From the IMG/VR virus record IMGVR_UViG_3300033552_000039, positions 1-32,272 of that record: a stretch of 32,272 bases of DNA. One strand, given 5' to 3'. Below are positions 28,469 to 32,272 of the stretch, one piece after another. Each line of letters starts with the position of its first letter. The first letter of the stretch is position 1. The notes below the pieces were generated by a model. It saw nothing but the letters and a program-made list of their open reading frames with translations, ran no database searches and was not told the DNA's origin. This stretch comes from a virus. The position numbers and the translations under genes were made by a program.

Positions 28469-28696
28469 GTGGAAAATCCAAAAATTAAAACAAAAGTTGT
28501 TCAATCTGAATCAAAAGATGCTTGGAATATAATTGGAATAAGTTTAGCAAAAAAATATAAGGTAGCAAGAATTCCATATTTAATTATTAAAGACTGTCCA
28601 AACTTAAATGAAACAAGAAAAGAAGAAGCATTAAGACATGCTAAATTTATAAGCGAATGTTTTAATAAATCAGATAAGATTGTGCATATACTCTAA
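28469..28696 (+). CDS. Small basic protein, 75 residues (GTG start)
   Basis: Starts with GTG at 28469; no ATG is available upstream in this frame before a stop. The product has 'DAWNIIGISLAKKYKVARIP' followed by a strand 'YLIIKDCPN' and a helix 'ETRKEEALRHAKFISECFNK'. It looks like a compact alpha/beta domain with two Cys. Family not recognised. Confidence 0.6.
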   Translation: MENPKIKTKVVQSESKDAWNIIGISLAKKYKVARIPYLIIKDCPNLNETRKEEALRHAKFISECFNKSDKIVHIL

Positions 28697-28757
28697 TGAA
28701 GGTATATCTCTAAATAGAGAATCAATCTAATAATTAATAATCCTTAATTTAAAAAAC

Positions 28758-28910
28758 GTGTCAGAAAATCTAAAAGTAGAAAACATTGCAAAAGCAATAA
28801 GGTTATTGCCAAAACCTAAAACATACCAAGCTACAACAGTTACTGTAGCAGTGGGAAAACTAAAATACACCTTCGAAAAAGTAAAAGACGAATGGTATTA
28901 TAAATTTTAA
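28758..28910 (+). CDS. Small protein, 50 residues (GTG start)
   Basis: GTG at 28758, TAA at 28908-28910, 3 bases before the next ATG. Basic product with a helix ('ENIAKAIRLLPKPK') and two strands ('TTVTVAVGKLKYTFEKVK', 'EWYYKF'). It is supported by spacing to the following gene and by the regular strand pattern. Family not recognised. Confidence 0.5.
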   Translation: MSENLKVENIAKAIRLLPKPKTYQATTVTVAVGKLKYTFEKVKDEWYYKF

Positions 28911-28913
28911 CCT

Positions 28914-29150
28914 ATGAAAATATTCCTGCAATCATTTTTTCAAATAGGGTTAGTAGCGATAAACACGATGTTGATCTCAAAAGGGATTTACATCGGTGTT
29001 TTTATAGTCTCGTTTTTAATTAGCTTGCTTTGGGCTTTTAATGTTTCTAAAGTAGCAATATCAACAATCAAGCAAAAATTAATTTACGCATTGGGTGCTG
29101 GGTGTGGAGCTGTGATTGGATTAGTTTTAATATCTTTATTCTTTAAATAA
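28914..29150 (+). CDS. Small membrane protein, 78 residues
   Basis: Three hydrophobic segments (about residues 5-20, 24-42 and 56-77) with a short basic loop in between ('KVAISTIKQK'). The Gly-rich third helix 'ALGAGCGAVIGLVLISLFF' is typical of small phage membrane proteins. A holin-like role is possible but the lysis cluster lies elsewhere. Family not recognised. Confidence 0.65.
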   Translation: MKIFLQSFFQIGLVAINTMLISKGIYIGVFIVSFLISLLWAFNVSKVAISTIKQKLIYALGAGCGAVIGLVLISLFFK

Positions 29151-29161
29151 ATCATAAAACA

Positions 29162-29347
29162 ATGGCAGATAAAAAAGCAGATATTTTAGAAAAAGTAAGT
29201 GCTCGTGAATTTTTAAATGAGCTGAACAAAAAAATTAAGAAGTACGAAAAAAAATCTTTAAATGAAATTCCAACATGTGATGTACAGGATGTTTGGAATT
29301 GGATTCGAAAAACAGAAGAAAAAATAATAAAAAATTATGGAAATTAA
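29162..29347 (+). CDS. Small basic helical protein, 61 residues
   Basis: Charged helices with 'SAREFLNELNKKIKKYEKKS' and 'QDVWNWIRKTEEKIIKNYGN'. Last gene before the late promoter module at 29385. Family not recognised. Confidence 0.6.
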   Translation: MADKKADILEKVSAREFLNELNKKIKKYEKKSLNEIPTCDVQDVWNWIRKTEEKIIKNYGN

Positions 29348-29384
29348 AAAGATACTAGTAAATCCGTAAAATACGCGGATCATT

Positions 29385-29435
29385 AACAAAGTTGAATAAT
29401 TCAACCATTTAGAAAGCATCGTTAAAATACTTTTA
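29385..29435 (+). promoter_or_regulatory. Late promoter module, copy 1 (before portal)
   Basis: AACAAAG leading into palindrome GTTGAATAATTCAAC (29391-29405), 22 bases, then TACTTTTA (29428-29435) and the portal ATG at 29455. The two copies differ at the centre base of the palindrome, and the 22-base spacer keeps 14 identical positions with the tape measure copy. The repeat of the parts at fixed spacing is what supports function; the activator is not identified. Confidence 0.7.
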
Positions 29436-29454
29436 CACCTAAATCGATGGCGTA

Positions 29455-30687
29455 ATGAGTTTGAACGGTGCTTTTAGCGAAATGTTTGCTTCTCAAAAAA
29501 GAAGTGTAAATACTGATAATTCCTATTTTTCGGGATTTGGAGGTATTTTTTCGCTTGGTACTTCGGGTACTAATATGAATGCTTCGAGAGCATTAAAACT
29601 TTCTGCATTTTACAATGGTGTTGATCAAATATCAAATGACATTGCGAAAATCCCTTTTTCGATATATCAAAAAGACGGTAAAGACCGTGTTTCAAGAACA
29701 AATCACCCTGCTTACAATGTAATTGCTATAGAGCCAAATTCACTAATGACATCCTTTGTTTTTCGTAAAACAATGGCTGTTTCTTTTTTGGTTAAAGGAA
29801 ACGCTTTAGCAAAAATCAATTCTGATAAAGCAGGAAAGCCTATATCTACAGATTTTATTAACTGGGATAGAGTGGATGATATTCGAATAAAAAACGGTGT
29901 ATTGCTTTATTATGTTTCTGGTTATAAATATCCATTATTATCTTCTGAAGTATTACATTTTAAAAACTTCTCTCACAACGGAATAAGCGGTGTGGGAGTC
30001 ATTACAAATGCAGCACAACAATTGAACCTGGCTATTGAAGTACAGGAATTTTCGGCAACAAATTTCGAAAATAAAGGCGTTCGTCAAGGGGTTGTTGAGA
30101 CTGATAAAGTAATATCAAAAGATACGTCAAAACTGGCAATCGCTGCGGCTATTCAAGGTGCTTTTTCTCAAAAAGACGCAACGCGTGTGGCAGTTCTTGA
30201 TGAAGGTATGAAGTGGAAAGCTATTACAGTAACACCTCAAGAAGCGCAAATTATCGAGCAAGCACGTTTCAGCATTGAAGATATTGCACGTTGGTTAAAC
30301 ATTGCGCCTCACAAAATTAAGTCTTTACAACAATCTACTAATAATAATATCGAGCAACAGTCTTTGGACCACGTGAGCGATACGATACAGCCTCACATTA
30401 CAAATTGGGAACAGGAATATGCTAAAAAATTATTCCTTCCTTCTGATATTCTGGAAGGATATTATGTGCGTGCAAATATGAATGTATTGCTTCGATCAGA
30501 TATTAAATCCCGTGGAGAATATTACGGTAAAGCGGTAAATGGTGGATGGATGAATAGAAATGAAGTGCGACAATTAGAAGATATGAATGCGGGTCCGGAA
30601 TTGTTAGAGGAATTTTTAACGCCTGTTAACACGTTTACCGAATCACAAATAAAAAACAATTTAAAAACGGCTCAAGATGGAAAGTAA
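29455..30687 (+). CDS. Portal protein (HK97 family)
   Basis: A 410-residue portal protein of the Phage_portal (HK97 gp3-like) family. Visible: 'RALKLSAFYNGVDQISNDIA' (about 44-63), 'PFSIYQKDGK', 'WDRVDDIRIKNGVLLYYVSG' (middle), 'HFKNFSHNGISGVGVI', 'SIEDIARWLNIAPHKIKSLQ' with 'QSTNNNIEQQS' (about 275-305), and the stem/crown part 'GWMNRNEVRQLEDMNAGP' near 363-380. It forms the dodecameric vertex for packaging. Own promoter lies upstream. Overlaps the protease gene by 11 bases. Confidence 0.93.
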   Translation: MSLNGAFSEMFASQKRSVNTDNSYFSGFGGIFSLGTSGTNMNASRALKLSAFYNGVDQISNDIAKIPFSIYQKDGKDRVSRTNHPAYNVIAIEPNSLMTSFVFRKTMAVSFLVKGNALAKINSDKAGKPISTDFINWDRVDDIRIKNGVLLYYVSGYKYPLLSSEVLHFKNFSHNGISGVGVITNAAQQLNLAIEVQEFSATNFENKGVRQGVVETDKVISKDTSKLAIAAAIQGAFSQKDATRVAVLDEGMKWKAITVTPQEAQIIEQARFSIEDIARWLNIAPHKIKSLQQSTNNNIEQQSLDHVSDTIQPHITNWEQEYAKKLFLPSDILEGYYVRANMNVLLRSDIKSRGEYYGKAVNGGWMNRNEVRQLEDMNAGPELLEEFLTPVNTFTESQIKNNLKTAQDGK

Positions 30688-31339
30688 AGATTATATAAAA
30701 AACCTTAGCGATACGGCAGAACGCCGATTCTTTTCATCTGAAGTTCGTGCTGAAAAGCGGGAAGATACGCTCGAAGGAACAGCTTCGGTAATTGAAGGTT
30801 ATGCAGCCAAATTTAATTCTGATACTGTGATTGGTCATTATTACCAGTTCAGAGAAAAGATTAGTCCAGGTGCGTTTGATGATGTTTTAAATGATGACGT
30901 CCGTTGCCTTTTTAATCATAATCCAAACTACGTTTTGGCACGTTCCAAAGAAGGAAAAGGAACTTTAACGCTATCGGTTGATGAAATTGGATTAAAATAT
31001 TCTTATGTAACGCCTGAAAGGTCTTTTGCAAAGGATTTAGAAGATGCAATCGCTTTAGGGGATGTTTCTCAATCATCATTTGCTTTTGATATTGAAGAGC
31101 AAACTTGGACTGAAGTAGATGGCGAAATACCGATGCGTACTATTGTACGATTTAAAAAACTATATGATGTGGCTCCAGTAACTTATCCTGCGTATGCAGA
31201 TACGGAAGTAGCAAAAAGAAGTTTAGATGCTTTTATCGAAAAAACACACCCGAAAGACGATTCAAAAGAGACTCGCTCGGATAACAATAAAGAGCTCAAC
31301 GCTTTTGACGCTCAATTAATTATTAATTCAAATTTATAA
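30677..31339 (+). CDS. Prohead maturation protease (U35/HK97 gp4-like)
   Basis: A 220-residue serine protease of the phage prohead family. The start has 'VIEGYAAKFNSDTVIGHYYQ' and 'FREKISPGAFDDVLNDDVRC', then 'LFNHNPNYVLARSKEG' with catalytic His (near residue 78), and 'GDVSQSSFAFDIEEQTW' with the catalytic Ser (near 138), followed by 'VAPVTYPAYADTEVAKRS', the family's signature end. It removes the capsid scaffolding domain after assembly. The start overlaps the portal gene and the stop is 7 bases before the capsid ATG. Confidence 0.93.
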   Translation: MESKDYIKNLSDTAERRFFSSEVRAEKREDTLEGTASVIEGYAAKFNSDTVIGHYYQFREKISPGAFDDVLNDDVRCLFNHNPNYVLARSKEGKGTLTLSVDEIGLKYSYVTPERSFAKDLEDAIALGDVSQSSFAFDIEEQTWTEVDGEIPMRTIVRFKKLYDVAPVTYPAYADTEVAKRSLDAFIEKTHPKDDSKETRSDNNKELNAFDAQLIINSNL

Positions 31340-31346
31340 CAAGCAA

Positions 31347-32272
31347 ATGAAAAAGTCTGCTATTTTATTACAACAACGAGCTCAAAAGATTGAGTCTCAA
31401 AAAGCGCTTCATGCCACTGCTGAAGGCGAAAAAAGAAGCTTGAATGAGACTGAAACAGCAACGTTTCGTTCTCTTCAAACAGAGATTGAAGGTCTTACGG
31501 GTCAATATAATGATGCGTTAGCTTACGAAGAAAATCTTCGTTCAATGGAGGGATCAGAAGGAACTGATTTTGTAGGCGAAGGAGAATCTGTAAAGAAAAA
31601 AAAGCCTGCGCAACGTGCTTACTCTCTTGCAGCGCACATTCGCGGTGCAATGGGCGGGAAGTTGACGGGTGCTGAGAAAGAAGCTCAGGAAAAAGGAATT
31701 GCGGAACGTCAAGCGCGTGGTTTAGAAATAAACGAAAAAGCGGTTTACATTCCAGAGGAATTAATGACGAGAGCGACACAGCAAACTGTTACGCAGGATG
31801 CAGGTGAGTTTGGTGGTCAATTAGTTTCTAATGCCGCGCCAAGATTAATTGATGGTTTTATGCCAAAATTATTCTTGGAAGATATGGGTGCTAATGTTTG
31901 GACTGGTTTAACTGGTGGCGACATTCCTTTGCCAGTATCTTCAAACTACACTTTTGAATGGTTAGAAGAAGGTGCAGCAATTACAGGTCAAAAACAAAAG
32001 TTTGTTGGTCCTAAATTGTCTCCAAAACGTGCTGGTGCTTTAGTGTCAATCACTAAAAAATTATTGATGCAAACTTCTATTGATGTAGAAGCTACAATTA
32101 GAACGAGATTGCAAGATGGAATCCGTAGAACATTGGAAGGTGTCGCTATTCAAGGTTTAGCAGCAAACAATCAGCCAGTTGGTATTTTAAATAAAGTGGG
32201 TGTTACGGCTTCTGTAAATCAAGTTGCAGCTGGTGCTCCTACTTATGCAAATGTGGTAGAATTGCAAGGATT
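31347..32272 (+). CDS. Major capsid protein, HK97 fold (N-terminal part)
   Basis: Starts at ATG 31347 and is open to the window end; it continues at position 1 of the window after removing the 127-base overlap, to stop at 503 (433 residues in total). Residues 1-60 are a charged coiled coil ('QRAQKIESQKALHATAEGEK'), the delta/scaffold domain that the protease would remove; a linker follows with 'GEGESVKKKKPAQRAYSLAA'. From about 145 on is the HK97 fold ('AGEFGGQLVSNAAPRLIDGF', 'WLEEGAAITGQKQKFVGPKL', 'KRAGALVSITKKLL'), typical E-loop and P-domain segments. Confidence 0.94.
   Translation, partial: MKKSAILLQQRAQKIESQKALHATAEGEKRSLNETETATFRSLQTEIEGLTGQYNDALAYEENLRSMEGSEGTDFVGEGESVKKKKPAQRAYSLAAHIRGAMGGKLTGAEKEAQEKGIAERQARGLEINEKAVYIPEELMTRATQQTVTQDAGEFGGQLVSNAAPRLIDGFMPKLFLEDMGANVWTGLTGGDIPLPVSSNYTFEWLEEGAAITGQKQKFVGPKLSPKRAGALVSITKKLLMQTSIDVEATIRTRLQDGIRRTLEGVAIQGLAANNQPVGILNKVGVTASVNQVAAGAPTYANVVELQG
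32146..32272. repeat. Terminal direct repeat, right copy (circular junction)
   Basis: Identical to 1-127. Removing one copy gives a circle of 32,145 bp with an uninterrupted capsid gene. Confidence 0.95.

Noticed and set aside
31495-31779. Minus-strand frame opposite the capsid gene
   Set aside because: Lies fully within the capsid scaffold-domain coding region with no start context.
1-32272. CRISPR array or diversity-generating retroelement
   Set aside because: No regularly spaced repeat-spacer pattern and no reverse transcriptase or template/variable repeat pair was found; the only short-period array is the iteron set at 21489-21594.

Overview
This window looks like the complete, circularly closed genome of a temperate tailed phage of a Flavobacterium-like host (Bacteroidota). 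The first and last 127 bases are identical, so the molecule is circular with a unit length of 32,145 bp, and the cut lies inside the major capsid gene. The host inference rests on AT-rich sequence, Bacteroidota -7 boxes (TAnnTTTG) upstream of several genes, flavobacterial-style signal peptides and an attP made from the 3' half of a tRNA-Arg(UCU) gene. Gene content (HNH, P27-type TerS, Terminase_1-type TerL, portal, U35 protease, HK97-fold capsid, tail tube, frameshifted chaperone pair, 819-residue tape measure) indicates a siphovirus with an HK97/lambda-like plan.

Layout, reading across the circle. Packaging and head: HNH 23437, TerS 23851, an inserted block (24328-25836) with a XerC/D-like recombinase and a divergent HTH gene, TerL 26264, six small genes, portal 29455, protease 30677, capsid 31347 through the junction to 503. 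Neck and tail: connector, head closure, gp10-like, terminator/completion protein and tail tube (798-3000), tail chaperones with a programmed -1 frameshift (3000-3715), a terminator, then tape measure, tail-tip protein, adaptor and a fibre with a signal peptide (3867-11701). Lysis: two small membrane proteins, an M15 endolysin and a spanin-like lipoprotein (11721-13464). Lysogeny: terminators, attP and integrase (13465-15339), a minus-strand accessory cassette (15395-16049), an exported minus-strand protein (16331) and a repressor (16897). Early rightward region: regulator, Xis-like HTH, microproteins, two or three unknown proteins, an HNH protein, a replication initiator carrying an internal iteron array, and a DnaB-type helicase (17430-23434).

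How it works together: repressor operators at 17320-17348 separate the leftward repressor from the rightward early operon. The early operon makes the initiator, which probably opens the iteron array in its own gene and loads the helicase. Late genes are probably driven from two near-identical promoter modules, one before the portal (29385) and one before the tape measure (3794), each with the same 15-bp palindrome at the same distance from a -7-like box; this suggests one phage-encoded activator. The most interesting observations are those twin late promoters, the iteron array whose motif is kept through three reading frames, the lambda-identical slippery heptamer with a tetraloop hairpin, the accessory cassette bracketed by duplicated integrase 3' ends, and the recombinase/HTH insertion inside the terminase operon.
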